Below the pieces are notes generated by a model. That model made no database searches. It was not told the origin of the DNA and was given only the letters and a program-made list of their open reading frames with translations. The translations under genes and the position numbers were made by a program. A stretch of DNA of 64,000 bases from Apostichopus japonicus (lineage: Eukaryota > Echinodermata > Holothuroidea > Aspidochirotida > Stichopodidae). Location of the stretch: assembly GCF_037975245.1 (NCBI RefSeq), contig NC_092576.1, positions 23,164,611 through 23,228,610 of the forward strand. The letters run 5' to 3'. This document shows positions 1-25,500 of the stretch, in pieces (the first letter of the stretch is position 1; the number at the start of each line of letters is the position of its first letter).

Positions 1-130
1 TTCCGGATCAAATTTGATCCGGTTTCCTGATCCCAGGGGCACCGACCCCGCCCGGATCAAAATGATCCGGATTTCCGGATAAAAAAAAACAATGACCCCA
101 TTCCGGATAAATTTGATTTGGTTTCCGTTT
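1..130. repeat. Palindromic CCGGAT-rich repeat block
   Basis: Several inverted and direct copies of ccggatcaaa and ttccggataaa, including the palindrome ccggatcaaatttgatccgg. Origin unknown; it may continue left of the window. Confidence 0.6.
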
Positions 131-1683
131 CAAGGGTTCTTACGTTCTGGATATGTTATGAATAAGAAACAACATACAAATCTGAAAATAACTTGGCCAT
201 GTCTTTATTCTTTTTAACAACTTCGTTAACAAACAACGTCAATTATTTCTACTTGTAGAAAGAGATTGATCTGGGTTACAATACTGATGAACAAAAGCGG
301 AAATGGAAAAGTGGATGGAATGCGAGAGTTTTATCAAGGCAGCAAAAGTGTATACTATTTTTAGTAATATCCCTGTTATATATGTAACTCGTGACTTGTT
401 GTGGCAATTTATGTGTAACTTTTTGCTTTCAAAATCTTTACATCCTAACTAGAAGCATATGTCTTATGCTTTAAAATCTCCACTAAAGATATCCTAAAAT
501 AGGTTCAAATGTTAGAATATGCTTAAAAGAGATCATTTCCTGCTAACTTTAACCTTTGAAATCTACATATTGCAGGATATTGAAAAATTCTGAAAAATGC
601 TACTCCACCAGCCTCTCAACGAATGGTCTTACATTATTTACCAAATAATGATACTTTGATATATTTTGGTTTGTTACAAATAACTTAGTACTATAGAATG
701 ACACCACTTTGATATTGTACAACTTAACAATAGGTAAGACTTTAAATTGCATGCACAAAATCTTTGTTCCATACAGCAGAAATGATAGAGATGTGATTTG
801 TCATGGGAATAAGAAAATGTTTGTAAAAATAATTTCCTTACTATGTTTACCTCTGCAAAATTTTATTAAATATTAATTGCATCGAATGTTCTATGTATTC
901 AAATAAATGAAAATACTTCGAAAACTTAAGTATTTACTGAACCACCAACATGTTTGGAAATGAACAAGTGCTTGAATTATGACGTATGAATGCTTGATGA
1001 TGTTTCTCTTGTTACTTTGAGTGGCATAAGCAGATTTGAGTTGGGGGAGATGGTGGGGGCAGGTTAAGTACCAATGCATCACTCACTGTTTATACTAGAA
1101 ATAACACCATCCCTCTATTCATCTTTAAAATCTGAACAGCTCACACATAACAATGAGGAATTTTTGCAATTAAATTATGCAACCGGCTCACCCGAACTAT
1201 TCCAGTGCAATTTGACCTGTCAATATTGAAAATGGGTGGACAAACTGAACTCAAACTATGATAAATTTGTTATCTAAGATAATGTGATATCCATTAATAC
1301 CATGACGGGTAAACAAAAGGTGATGATTGCTCAGTCTTCTGGTTCAAAAAGTTCTCAAAAAGTCCTAGGTGTTGTATCATTCTATTTCTCATGTATAATT
1401 GAGTTCAAGCATTTTAAAACATATGTCAACTGTCTGCAGAAGTCATTGGCAAGGTAGCCCCCTTTTTTCAACTCTACTAAACACCTGCTCTAGTTGCTCT
1501 CTTGGTCCTCATGCCAAAACGAAAGGCTGTGGCTGTTGAACTTTTCAAGGACAGATGGTATGTTTGTGCCAATCTATTGAAAAGATAAATGAGACATTAC
1601 ACATTTTTGTTTTCAAATTGCAACATTCTGACATACAAGGATACAACCATACATTGCCACAATTTTGAAATTTTGCAACCAGC
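131..1683. other. AT-rich intergenic DNA, nothing recognised
   Basis: Short open frames only, with no domains and no paralogous support. Confidence 0.4.
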
Positions 1684-1830
1684 TCCTCATCATCATCATC
1701 ATCATCACCATCATCACCAACACCAACACCACCATCATCATCATCATCACCAACACTACCATCATCATCATCACCACCACCATCTTCACTATCATCATCA
1801 CCACCACCATCACCAACACCATGCATCATT
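1684..1830. repeat. Imperfect (ATC)n trinucleotide repeat
   Basis: catcatcatcac-type repeats read as poly-His, poly-Ile/Thr or poly-Asp in different frames. No flanking coding evidence. Confidence 0.92.
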
Positions 1831-2427
1831 ATCATTGTGATTCTCAATCATTTCATAACCATTAGGTCATTCTCTCTGAGAAACATATATGATTTTAAGA
1901 ATGTGAGGCAACCTTCGTTAACTTAAAGTACTAAAAATAGAAGAGTCATAAAAGAAAGAGAAAAAGCAGATTTGCATGATTTTGAAGCTCAGTAAAATTG
2001 CAATCAACCTAACAGGTACCCAAGGAAAGGCTAGAAAAGGACTAGCAAAACACTCATACCATACTCTTATGGCCCAATTAACGTTGATATATAATGTGTA
2101 GCCTACAACATGGCATTATTCACTCTTCTTAAGTCTTACAGCAACAGTAAGCTTTTGGCACTTTAGTTCGGGTTCCTGTTCGCCAAGTGACTGAGCTAGA
2201 ATAGCACATGTATTGAGTAAAACTCTTACCATGCCATCTGTTGTGTATTTTCTGAGAGAATATCTCCCACAGAACTCTTCTTATTGTCTCTGATATTAAA
2301 GGCTCTGTGATACTCCAGTCTTCAGACACGTTACCATCGCTGAAATAACACACTCCTCTGCATCATCTGTGAAGAACAATCATTGATATTGTTTTAAGCA
2401 ACAAAAGTCACTAGATGCAAAAACTAC
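1831..2427. other. Intergenic DNA, no gene called
   Basis: A minus-strand frame at 2353-2129 with a GTG start is open but could not be joined in phase to a neighbour; otherwise nothing is seen. Confidence 0.35.
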
Positions 2428-2509
2428 ATGAATGAATGAATGGATAGATGTATGAATGGTAGGATGGATGGATGAATGAAAGAATGAATAAATAAATAAA
2501 TAAATAAAT
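2428..2509. repeat. Tetranucleotide microsatellite (AATG)n to (AAAT)n
   Basis: atgaatgaatgaatgg, ggatggatggatg and aataaataaataaat in succession. Confidence 0.9.
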
Positions 2510-3912
2510 TTTAATTTACCTGATGTCAATTCCAAATCTGTTGTGTCAACCAGCTTTGAAGGTTTATGAGGGTCGCGAACAGACTTCTTTGTCTTAATTT
2601 TGGTCCTTTTTCCTCACATATTGCAGTCGGTTTTCCGGGTAGCCTGTTGCTTCATGGGGACCTGTGCCAGCACAAAACTAGACTTCCTGAAATATAGCAA
2701 AGACAACATATGATAGCAAAATGTTACTTCTCTAAAAATTCATTGTAATAATACCTCCATGAAACTTCATTTCTGCAATTTTTATTTTTTTTATCTGCAG
2801 ACCTCATGCAATTAAGAGCCTATTCATATCACAAGCTTACTGTACAGCACCCACTTTTGCACACAGTATGGTATATGAACACAATATGAAAAGACCTGTA
2901 TTTGGACAATTTTTCCTTACCTTAATTTGCATTTTAAAACATATTGCCATAAATGAAGTTTACAGAACGTTTCAATATGGATCTCAGATCCTTATGATCT
3001 ATGATCCATGAACAGTATAATGAATTCAAAGAAGTTTCTCCCTACCATTTAGTGTGTTATTTTGCCCCTCTTTTTGCCATTACTAGGCAAGACCATAAGC
3101 AACTTTATGCTAAGGTGCATCGGTAAAAGCATTAACATAAAGCGGCATACCTGCTCGGTATAACCGGGTATACCTGAAATATTCGCGGAACCGCTACTTC
3201 AAGCGTCGACTGTACTATTACACAATACCATGAGCCTATGGACACTAGCCTACAAATGTATTTGCGATTTAATGACGAATTTACCATCTCTGTTTTTTTC
3301 TTTTGCAGAAACTTATTTAAATATTGATTTAAAAAAAAAGTATGAAAAATCAGTGTTGTTTTCATTTCAACGCAAAAGTACAGTTCAGTACACTCCACTA
3401 CTGGGCCCAGTCCAACCACAACACTACAGTAGCATATAGGCCTATGCCTTATTTGTAAATGATGACCTTATATAGAACATACAAGGGAAAGACTGATTCC
3501 CACTGTGGGCAAGTCTTACATTACCTAAATCTAAATTACCAGGAACCCTTATTGGGCCTTGCCTGCCTTACTTATGTCATTCAATTTATTTGGTTATCAA
3601 AAAATTACAATCCACTTGTGGTGAAGTAGCAACTGAACATTAGAACCCACCATACAGTAATACTGTTTGCCCTGTAGCACCATAGAGGCTTCACAATAGT
3701 ACTGCATACTGTTGTGAGTAGGCATGTACAGTACTGTAGTATACTGTACAGTACAGTCTGTAGCGTTTATAGTTGTTTTCACACCACACGCTACACACTA
3801 TAGTGTACACTGTATAACGCTAGGCCAGAGAAAACCCGTGACGGATTGTAGCACTAACTTTATTGCGTATGATTAACACAACAAACGAAATGGAAAGTGC
3901 CTAATAACTCAC

Positions 3913-3976
3913 CTTTGGAATTCTTGACGTACTTCTCCAATCCCCATTGAAGTAATTTTGCTTCTACGAGATCCAT
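3913..3976 (-). CDS. Possible first coding exon of an unidentified gene
   Basis: ATG at 3976 opens MDLVEAKLLQWGLEKYVKNSK and ends in phase 1 at a good donor (AAAG|GTGAGT). The peptide looks like the first helices of a SAM-type domain, but this is weak. Candidate downstream exons on the minus strand (2690-2520 and 2370-2230) do not give one clean open frame: one phase meets TAA soon, another meets a TGA followed by KRTKIKTKKSVRDPHKPSKL. Could be a pseudogene, an unfinished model or chance. Confidence 0.25.
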
Positions 3977-4149
3977 AAGAGCATTTCGTGAGTGCAAAGT
4001 TTCGAAAAGATGGCGTATGTGTTCGAATAGCGTACGTTCGAGAGCTGCAGGCACTCAAGCACGATCAAAGCTTTTGTCACATGATGTACATCATCCAATA
4101 GCATCAAGCGCTACGTTCTGATCAGGAACGGTACAGTGAAATGATACCA

Positions 4150-4270
4150 TGCCTAATGAAATTGAATCGGGAATGGTTGAATTTTATCCGGGAATGGATT
4201 AAACTTATCCTGAAAAGGATGAAACTATTTTTATCAGGAATCCGGGTAACAAAAGTGACCCGGAAAAATT
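4150..4270. repeat. CCGGATAA-like repeat block, inverted relative to the left end
   Basis: Contains tttatccgggaatgg, atcaggaatccggg and gtgacccgg. Its reverse complement resembles motifs at 1-130, so the two may be ends of one old element. Confidence 0.4.
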
Positions 4271-5110
4271 AAGAGTGTACGTTATTCCTGACGGAAAAGG
4301 TTTCCAGAAAGAAAGAGAAAGGACAAAATTACTAGTGTTAATAGTGTTGACAATACTAGCATCATAGTGCTTATGTCTGCTAAGCAATCACCAAGTCACG
4401 TTGTCTCAGTCCTTCACTGTGTTTTTAGGCTCGAATTCGTGCACTTTGTATTCAGGCTCCAATTGATAGCAGTCAAGTCCAACTGCATTAACTTTATCTT
4501 TTTTTTTCAAAATCCAGAGTCCGGAATGTCTAGATATTGCTTTAGTTGTCGTTAACGGCGCGTAAGAAATGTTAGGCTCCGAAGGTTTCAAGGTGTTGAA
4601 ATGCGATATGTGGCTCGCTTACGTCACAAAACAAGCCCCAAACTGTCGCAATTCAAACAAAATGGTGAATGCCATGGGTGACAGTTAAATTGATTTTTAA
4701 GGTATAAAGAATGTTTTCAAGCATTCGTGTTGCTTTTGTCGAAAAGGGCGTACTGCAAAACGGCATTGTGTTATTTTTCCTTTAACCTAAAGAGAAAGTT
4801 TCCAACCACAAACAATAACATTTTGTTTATTTTTTTTTTATGAATTACGACTTATTGAAAGTGTTTTAATTTATGTCATATTACTTATTTGCACTCTTCA
4901 CTGCTTGGGAATGAAAACAATATTACCTACCAATCGGGATTGCAACACAGGATTTCCTTCTTTATGTAAAGAGATGGCGCTAGTTAAGTAATAGTTTCCT
5001 AAATATATTAAATATTAAGATGGCAATTGTAAGCTTCCGTATGTACATTTCTAATAGAGTAGCTATTCATTGAGCCACCGACGTATTCAGTGGACATAGG
5101 CTGAACAAAT
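4271..5110. other. Intergenic DNA, nothing recognised
   Basis: No coding signature or clear repeat. Confidence 0.4.
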
Positions 5111-5162
5111 GCCGGTGTGACAGTACAGAGTGTCCCCTGTGCAAAGTATCCGTGGAGACACC

Positions 5163-5262
5163 CTGTACCAGCACATTTAGTCCTGTCGGACATTATCTGC
5201 TGAAAATTGTGTCTCTACCTCACAGCAAATATAGTCCCGCCGGACGAAATATGCTGGTACAG
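5163..5262. repeat. Foldback sequence of 100 bp with inner hairpins
   Basis: Perfect 11-bp ends ctgtaccagca / tgctggtacag. Inner segments gtcctgtcggac and gtcccgccggac are each palindromic, so two arrangements of hairpins are possible. Non-coding; probably a MITE remnant. Confidence 0.6.
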
Positions 5263-5310
5263 AATGTCCGCAAATACTTCATAGCGTATTTTGTCCCGCA
5301 TAAAATTGAG

Positions 5311-8300
5311 GCATTTCGACATTCAAAGGGTAATTAAGTTCATTATATCAATAATTAGAGCAGATGCATACATCGTTAGATGTTACGGGAATTAAATGAG
5401 ACGTTGTGCGTTGCTGCAAAACCAAAAAATAGATGGGGACAAAAAGAAGAAAAAGTAATAAGTCTTCCATCTGTGAAAGATGTTAATCAGGTTTTTGTTG
5501 TGATTGCTGCTATTAAATACTCCGTATGTATGTTGCATGTTGTATTCGGCCACTAAATTGCGTTCATAGTTATCTTTACAGAGAAAGAGAGAGAGAGAGA
5601 TCGCATAAACCTAACTTCCTCGCCAACGGAGGGCGGTTACGGGATAGGGCAGGCAACAGGTGCAACAAAAAATGATAATTACAGAGGTAAAAGATTACAA
5701 ACTTAAAGGAGTTAAAAGTTTCATTGTAGCCGTATTTCCCCAACACTTAGTGGGTAAGATTTGGCAATTATGGTAACTGTACTTCATAGGTCTACGAGAG
5801 TTGCCTAGCCAATATGAAATTTCATTCGTGCATAAAGCTCATTATTGGACGGGAACCGAAGGATTTTTTAAGTTACATCCTAAACGAAATCGTCAATGCT
5901 GTATACAACACTCAGGCCCATACACATGATTTTGAGTGCAAGGATGGGGGGGGGGGGGAGGAGCTGGGATGGTAAGTTATCGATTTGTGTCCTGGGAGGG
6001 GTCTTCTTAAGTCTGTGACCTATCTGTCATGAGTTCCAAAATAGTTTTGTTTGCTAATAACAACCCTGAAGTAGCTGGAAGTTACTTCTCTGACCTTGAG
6101 AATATCATCACTGCCCCAACCCTCTCCGTACGGGCGTGACACCTATTTATTGACTTTAATACAGGAAACAAAACAAAGCCAAACAAGGGAAAGAATAAAG
6201 CAAATAGGACAGAGCAGGATGCAATATGCTAGATTTTTTGTCTCATCATGTTTCTCACACTTTAAATATGTAATTCTTGTAGAGAAATGTTTTTTCAAAG
6301 AAACTTAATATAGTAAAAATCAAAAATTATAATTGGATGATAGTCATGCACAAACACAATATTCTGAATCCATATCAAACTGGGCAAAGAGTGACAAATG
6401 ATTATACATGGGATCAGGGAGGTAGGAGCCGGGGGGGGGGTACAGTCTGTACATACTATTTTTAAAATGGCATCCCATATCTTTTTATAGCACGGTTAAC
6501 AATAAACAATCTCAATAAATAGTATTGATTACATACTAACACATCATATATATTTGAGTGGTATGGCCGGTGTGTATCGGCTTATAGCATAACGAGTGGT
6601 GGTTGTGGGATGAGAAAATGTCCCTCTGATGTTTGTATTCTATCGTTTATCTTTTTTTGTAAAGGAGGAATGCTCGTAAAAGCTCTGCTCCTTCAGTCCT
6701 CCTCCACCTCCTTGTAATTTAATGTTTCACCATTGTATTTATATTATGTTGAAATAAAATCAAACTCAAATTCTATGCTGTAAAGTTGCATGTGTCGCAT
6801 GTATGTTGGGGCCACTTGTAAATCAGGCAAAATAAACATACTAAAGAGAAAATGAGGTTTTATCCCATGATACAAATGAGATTGGCTTGTTGATATAATT
6901 TTCACTTCACCTTGTGTATTACATCTATGGTATACGGCAATGTACGTAAAAAACAAAATAACAGAAGACGCAAGATGAAGCAAAATGGAAGGAAATCTAC
7001 AACAAGAACAAAAAATGCAACAACAAAGAATATTTAATTACCTTATAATATATTCGATTGTCCGCAATTACATTTGGCTGAGTGTTTAAAATCAATTTTT
7101 GCGTAAATGAAATGCCATAACATTATTTCTTTCCCTAAATATTTATTAACGTAACCAGTGAAATGTTCTTAACAAACGCGATGTTAAGCATTTCCATCAC
7201 TTACCAAAATAAAAGTAAAATAGAATTTGGTGAATTATCAGAATCAGGCAACAGCAACTCCCAATCCAATTCATGTTACTGCAACGTATCCAATACAATC
7301 TAACATAACGAGTGTTACAAGTATCCTATGCAGTTAAGGTTTTAAAAGGTGACTGAGAACTACAGGGTTTGATATATATCAGGTGCCATTAATAACGATA
7401 TTACAATGCTGTGGTGTATTGCGTTTATCCACCATGTCATATCGCAGGGTATGAAATGTTTTACAATATCCTTACCATAGAATAATTAATGAAAGAAACA
7501 AAAACAAAGAAAGATAGCAACAGTCATTAATGAAACGTACATTAACTTTCACCAAACAGCAAACAATGCTCTATCAACTGTTCTAATTTAACTGCATAGG
7601 GGAGATATCATGAACTAAACACCATTAACTTAACCACAAGAAGAGAAGAATGGCTACCCTAAAGAAACAAAGATACAAAAAAGAAAGTATATCCATGGGT
7701 TCAAAATAATACAGATGATATACTATTTGAATAATATATAAAATAAAAAAGGTAACTGAATTCGAATTAATCCATCATAAGCAATTCACCACCAAAAGGA
7801 CTTAAACACCTCCATATCTAGTATTGTACCGCTAGTATTAAGTTAGGCTCACACGACTTGTGAGGTTAGATAACGAATATAAAAAGATGAGTAGTATTGC
7901 GCATTGAAACATATAACAATGCTCTAACAGATGAACTCATTCAGTAAAAAGTGAGGTCTTCATCAAACTATTTATCAGTTGTAAGGAGGGAATAGATGGT
8001 AACTCGTCATACTGCTTAACTACTGCAGTAGGTGGAGTATATTGTGGCGCTGCACCAGGACCGGACGACAGTGGTTTGATAGGATCGTCAAGCTAACTGA
8101 CGCGGTTTGGGTTGGGCGTGGAGTTGTTTATTGCTATGGTTTCGGTTTTTTATTGTAATCTGTTTGTGGATGGGATTTTGGTTCCAATGAGCGTGTTTTG
8201 TGGAACGTAACATGATAGTAAAATAGTTGTAGAACCTGGTGCGAGTTTATGTATGTCTTTAAACGTAATGATTCATGATTGAAGCAACAAATGAAAGAAC

Positions 8301-9670
8301 ATTAATTCATACTTAGTAAAGATTCCTATATCCTATTGGTCCATTCAGGTCAGCTGACCGTGGTTAATCCTGTGAGTAACGCACGGTAAGATTACGGGGC
8401 ATTACTTTAATAAATCTTTGGTTATATGTAGCCAAAAATGTTTTGTTTATGATTTTCCCCCACACAAATAGTAGTGTATGAATGAACGGGGATTAACCCC
8501 TTATTTCAGACAATAAAATAATTATATGCTGGTACATCCATGATGAGGAAAAGCCTGGCGCATCCCAGCGCAAGCATGCCGTACCTCAACACGATTCCTA
8601 ATGTTCGTCATGTTTTGGAACTACTGCTTCGTGTTTAAAAAATTCATTGATTGACTATCACGTATGACTATCTTCCTATGGTACTTGGAAGCCAATACCA
8701 TAAACTAATTAATCGTCCACGCTTTCCATATCATCTGATTTAACAAGCCGCATATCACTATAATACAATAAAGATGTTGTAATGACTTACGGAGGCAAAC
8801 TTGCGTAAGGCGGCACACGAGACACGCAATATGAATCCTTATTTCCCGAAGTTTAGGGTACCTGGGAGCCAAAAAAGACAACGTTTAGTCAGTAATCTAT
8901 GTCATATTTATTGATCTGAATAAACAGGGCGGACATCGCCCTCTATTCTGAGCTTAACTGATTTATTTGACCCATACTTACAAGAGTTCATGAAACTTTT
9001 TTTTTTCTTCAAAAATGAAACCACTTTACAGATTTGAGTGTCTGCTTTTGATATTGCCAAGTTAGTCTATAACCTTTTCTGAAATGTTAAGATTACATCA
9101 ACACAATAGTAATCTGAAGTATGAACCTCACTTAAATTACTGTCTGCAAAACGTAATGTCTGAACGTATGCAAACAGTGTATTCATCATGTTGATTTAAA
9201 GATAAGATAAAAATGTTATTGCCTTACCTCTTCTTAATAAAAGTATATTTTCTTTGTGATAACTTTGATTGATAATGTCACAAACAGTATTAAAACGATT
9301 GTTGGGAACAAAGTACAGTATAATTTTATCATTTATGGTTTCATGACTTGTCTGATAACTCTGAATGAAATATGTTATGTGATGTTAACGTCATTTCCAA
9401 GATACATCTTAAACGCTATATAAGACGAATCTTATGCCTCGCATCTCTTTGATTCAGCTTCAAGTATAGCAAAACATATCAAAACGGATACTACGGTACG
9501 TCACCTACGCTCTTCATTGTAAATGAAATAAGCAGGTTAGTGAACAAGGTGAAATTTATATACATCATTGTCATTTTTTTACACATTTTATTGTCCGCTA
9601 AAGTCCAATACCTTCGCTAAGCCTATTCTATACAAAATGCGTATTTCTGTATAAGGACAATGTATGCTAG
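5311..9670. other. Long AT-rich intergenic stretch, no gene seen
   Basis: Contains a short GA run (about 5581-5600), poly-G runs near 5946-5958 and 6431-6440, and scattered short open frames without domains. No exon of the receptor families, tRNA or obvious transposon was found here. Confidence 0.45.
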
Positions 9671-9674
9671 TTCT

Positions 9675-9680
9675 TTTATT
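9675..9680 (-). terminator. Possible polyadenylation signal of gene A
   Basis: AATAAA on the minus strand, about 260 bp beyond the gene A stop codon. The hexamer is common in AT-rich DNA, so this is only a candidate. Confidence 0.3.
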
Positions 9681-9938
9681 AAAAGACCTTGCAAATGTTA
9701 TACCTGCTGAAGAGATTGCACGAAATATATACGTTACTACATATTTGTGTCGACAAGAAACCAAAAACAATAATCATATTAATATGTAATAATATAATAC
9801 CCTACATATATACAAAAGTAGTAGCATGAACCACTCTCCAAATTCTTGTTTACGTAGCAAATTTTTCTCTTGCAAGCAACACCGTAAGCTGAAACCTAAA
9901 TTAAAATCGCTATTTGAGGATGTAAATTGAAGCTTGTT

Positions 9939-21925
<11,987 letters not shown>

Positions 21926-22552
21926 TAAACCGACCAGAAATGTTCGTAGTTGGAAAGTGCGAAAGATGTAACTAACAACCCGATGATGTTTCTATTTTTT
22001 AACGAATTTTTCACTTGCCGCTACGACATTGAATGTGAAGCATATGCAAATACGTCTGCTTTCTATTTGTAACATTAAAAGTATATACGTACGGATGCTT
22101 CTAAAACGTAAGGTAGGACTACTATAATATCCAATCTATATAACTCAATTTCGTTCAATTTAATTTTTTCTCAAACATAAACAAGGTATTACAAGCTGCT
22201 TATGGACACAACATAAACTTAAAATATTTTACAAATAGCTGATAAGTAAGGTACAAATATTTAATTTTGCAAAGATAAGATTGATATGGTACTGAATCTT
22301 CAAGAGATTCGACATTGTGTTCAAAAGTAAGTATACGCTACCCTTAGTCTCAAATTGGGGACATACTTGTGTATTTAACCATTAATCTGTATATAATGTT
22401 TTACACGATGAATGATTATTATTACAAGGAAGCAATCCTGTAACTGTTGTTTATCGAGATCTTTTAAAACTGAATCTGTCTTTTGTATCTTGCGGATAAA
22501 GCTTAATCGAAGCTTGACGTTTGTTTTATTTTCTTGAAAGGGTTTTATCAAG
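21926..22552. promoter_or_regulatory. Short divergent intergenic region between genes A and C
   Basis: Only 627 bp separate the ATG of gene A from the ATG of gene C. Both promoters and 5' UTRs must lie here unless untranslated first exons lie elsewhere. The stretch is AT-rich and holds no convincing coding exon. I see no single unmistakable promoter element. Head-to-head spacing below 1 kb is typical of bidirectional promoters, so shared regulation of the pair is inferred. Confidence 0.5.
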
Positions 22553-25500
22553 ATGGTTATTGGACGTTTATCAATAGTAGCTCTGTCGACAATCTTGACC
22601 TGCATTGGAGGTATGTACATCACGTTGCACGCAAAGCTAGTCCATGCTTATGGTAGCAAATTATGTTCACAAAGTAGAAATTGACATGCCTTGATGATAA
22701 GAATGGTGGTTAATCAGTTACTATCGCTAATTATAAAAAAAAAAGGCACTGACGAACTCCGTTCCAAATTTATTTCATATTGCTTTCAGGTGTGGAATTA
22801 GTGTAGCCTGTGGACTTGTGATCCAACTTGTCTGTGATATATTTACTGTATGTAGGAATTATTATGTATTTGGTGGTGACGTCTTTAGCCTTGACAATGG
22901 CGTGTATACTGGTTGATATTAACGAAATGTTCCTCGAGACGGTTTAGTATAAATAGCTTATCGATTTGATGGTGGTTTTGTCCTCAAGTGGGTCTTAGCT
23001 AACTTTCGTCATGTACTTCTAAAGAACTTATCCTTTTGAAATGATTATCCATATGGATGCCTTAACTTCAGAAATGCAGTTAATGAACAACTTGTAATTT
23101 ATATTAATCATCAGTGTAGGTATGGTGTTCCTCAGCGAACCTGATATACAGTTATCATAAAAGATTTTTTTACCTATGATTTAACCGATTCCCTTCAAAA
23201 ACAACCTTTCCCCAAAATGTTGTTTATATTTTCATTTATTCTTTTGTCGAATTCTTTTAAACTGAGACCGATTATTATCATAAGGATTACTAGATTGCAT
23301 GTCATAATCGTATTATTAAAACATGTCAAAACCTATTTGTCGAGTAGGGCTTGGTTTGTTTAACTAATACTCGAGAAAGGTGTCGTGGGATTTTCGTAAC
23401 CGCTATGCGTGGGAATGAGTAAATCTCGTCACGTTAACAGTCTAAGCAAACAAAACTATTTGCCATGGTACATAAATATTCTTTTATGAAGATGTTCTGC
23501 CAATGGACAACGTTTCCAGCTTTTTGGACATGTATCATTCCAAAGTCTGAAAAATGTGCCGAAAATTTAGGTTGAACTTACAACTTGTCAACACTTTCAT
23601 CGTTGTAGCATAATATTTGTATTCCGCAGCTAATGACAATAGCTATACAGAATGTGAAGTTGAACAATACCTTTATCTGGGAATGAATGGCACTGTAGAA
23701 TGCCTTGGGACTGATGCTGAGAATATTGTCTGGTACAACACATCAAACTATGTGGGGAAAAGTCCTGTTGCTTCTCGTATTGGCAAAAATGACAGAAGTG
23801 GAAAAAATAATCCGTCTGATGAATTTTACATTGATGGAAAAGGTTCCTTAGCCATCAAAAATGTCAGTATACAGCATGAAGGAGACTTTCTGGTGACGAG
23901 AATAAATATATCAACATCTGCAGAAGATATTTGTTGTAGAAGTGTAAGGACTATCGGTAAGTCGATATTAACCTTATGCCTCTGCCAGTTATCAGACAGA
24001 TTTGAACATATGTTTTAATTTGTAATTTCAAAATTTGCAACACAACGTAGTTAATGAATGGGCCATTCGTAAAGAATGAACCCATACGCAAACATCAATA
24101 CAATGAATTGGTATATGTACATCATTCCTTCCAAAATAGGAAAGCAGATTTGTTTGCCTATTATAAAGCTAAACTACTTATATTAATCATTTACTGCATA
24201 TATAACGTAAACTGTTTACACTTCAATCAATGTAATTACATCGTTTAATTTTGAACAAAGCAATACGTTCTTGTAATATAACAATTCAAAAATTCCACCC
24301 GTCTTGACCTTTTTGCAGCCAAGCCAAATCCTCCTTATCCTGTTATTGAAGGCTGTGAAGAACAGGGCAAACTCTGTCATCTGAGGATAGAAAGATTTTC
24401 ACAGTTGAGCTGTATTGTAAGGAATAGCAGGCCTTCGATCAGTCCTTACTGGGCCATCAGACGCGCTCGAGGAGATGAAATTATAACGTCTACAACGAAA
24501 ACTTCAATTCATGGAGTATTTTACACTTCAAGAACAAATACAACAAACCTATTAGAAAAATTAACACCAGTGTTGTCACTTCTCGTTTGTAAGACCGACC
24601 ATCTCCCATCCCTTCTTAACAAATACACTTCACTAGTATTGGTTGAAGCTCATAGTAACTTTTATAGCGATAACATAGATCAATATCTTAAGAAAGTGCG
24701 TATAGAAATGAATTCAAAGCTAAACATCAAATGTACGTATAGTGATTTTAACATCGTTTTATGGAAACGGAAATTTAATGATGATACGAATTCACAAACG
24801 CTTTCAGCAGTTCTTCGCTTGGATACAAACCAAACTGTAACTTATCAAGATAGGTTTGAAGTAGACGAAGACGGTACGTTGACTAAGGAATTCACTTTAC
24901 CAACGGATGAAGGCATCTATCACTGCCTGTTTACTAGTGAAAGAACAGACGAGATGAACGCATATCAAGTTTCAGTTTATGGTACGTTAACTGTCATATG
25001 AGAAGGAGGGTTTGAGTATTTGAGTATCGTATGCCAATACCTATCATATTTCATTTATGTTTGAGTGCAATGTTTTATACAGTTTCAGAAAACGTTTTAT
25101 TTCTAGTCACCAAGATTGTGACAAGCAAAATAAAAAAAAATTAGTACATTTTTAGACGCAGGAACTAAAGTATCACATTGTGACAACCTTTGGCAATGTA
25201 GTTTCTGTTGGATGGTATTCTGTGAAGAGAGAGAGAAGTTATGTGACAACTGAACCTGACAACTTTGGTTTGTGCAAGTTAGCATTATAGCAATTTAGCA
25301 TTATATATTTAAATCATGTTCTATACTTGACTATAGTGTTTGCTAGCATAACATACAGTTTAAAGTGGATAACGCTTCTCGTAAACAGATCGGGTTCATA
25401 TTGTGAATGTAAACCAGCCAGTGGTGTAGCATTTTTTATTCCCTACCCACAATTGCGACCTTTTGTTAAAAGAAAACTGCGGAACCATAACCTGTATTGT

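Noticed and set aside
1545-1865. Open frames rich in His, Asp, Ile or Met
   Set aside because: All come from an imperfect ATC trinucleotide repeat with no flanking exon evidence.
2129-2353. Minus-strand frame of 74 codons starting at GTG
   Set aside because: It could not be joined in phase to neighbouring candidate exons, and no domain was recognised.
5230-5250. Possible hammerhead stem II (gtcccgccggacgaaa)
   Set aside because: There is no CUGAUGA upstream, so the catalytic core is incomplete.
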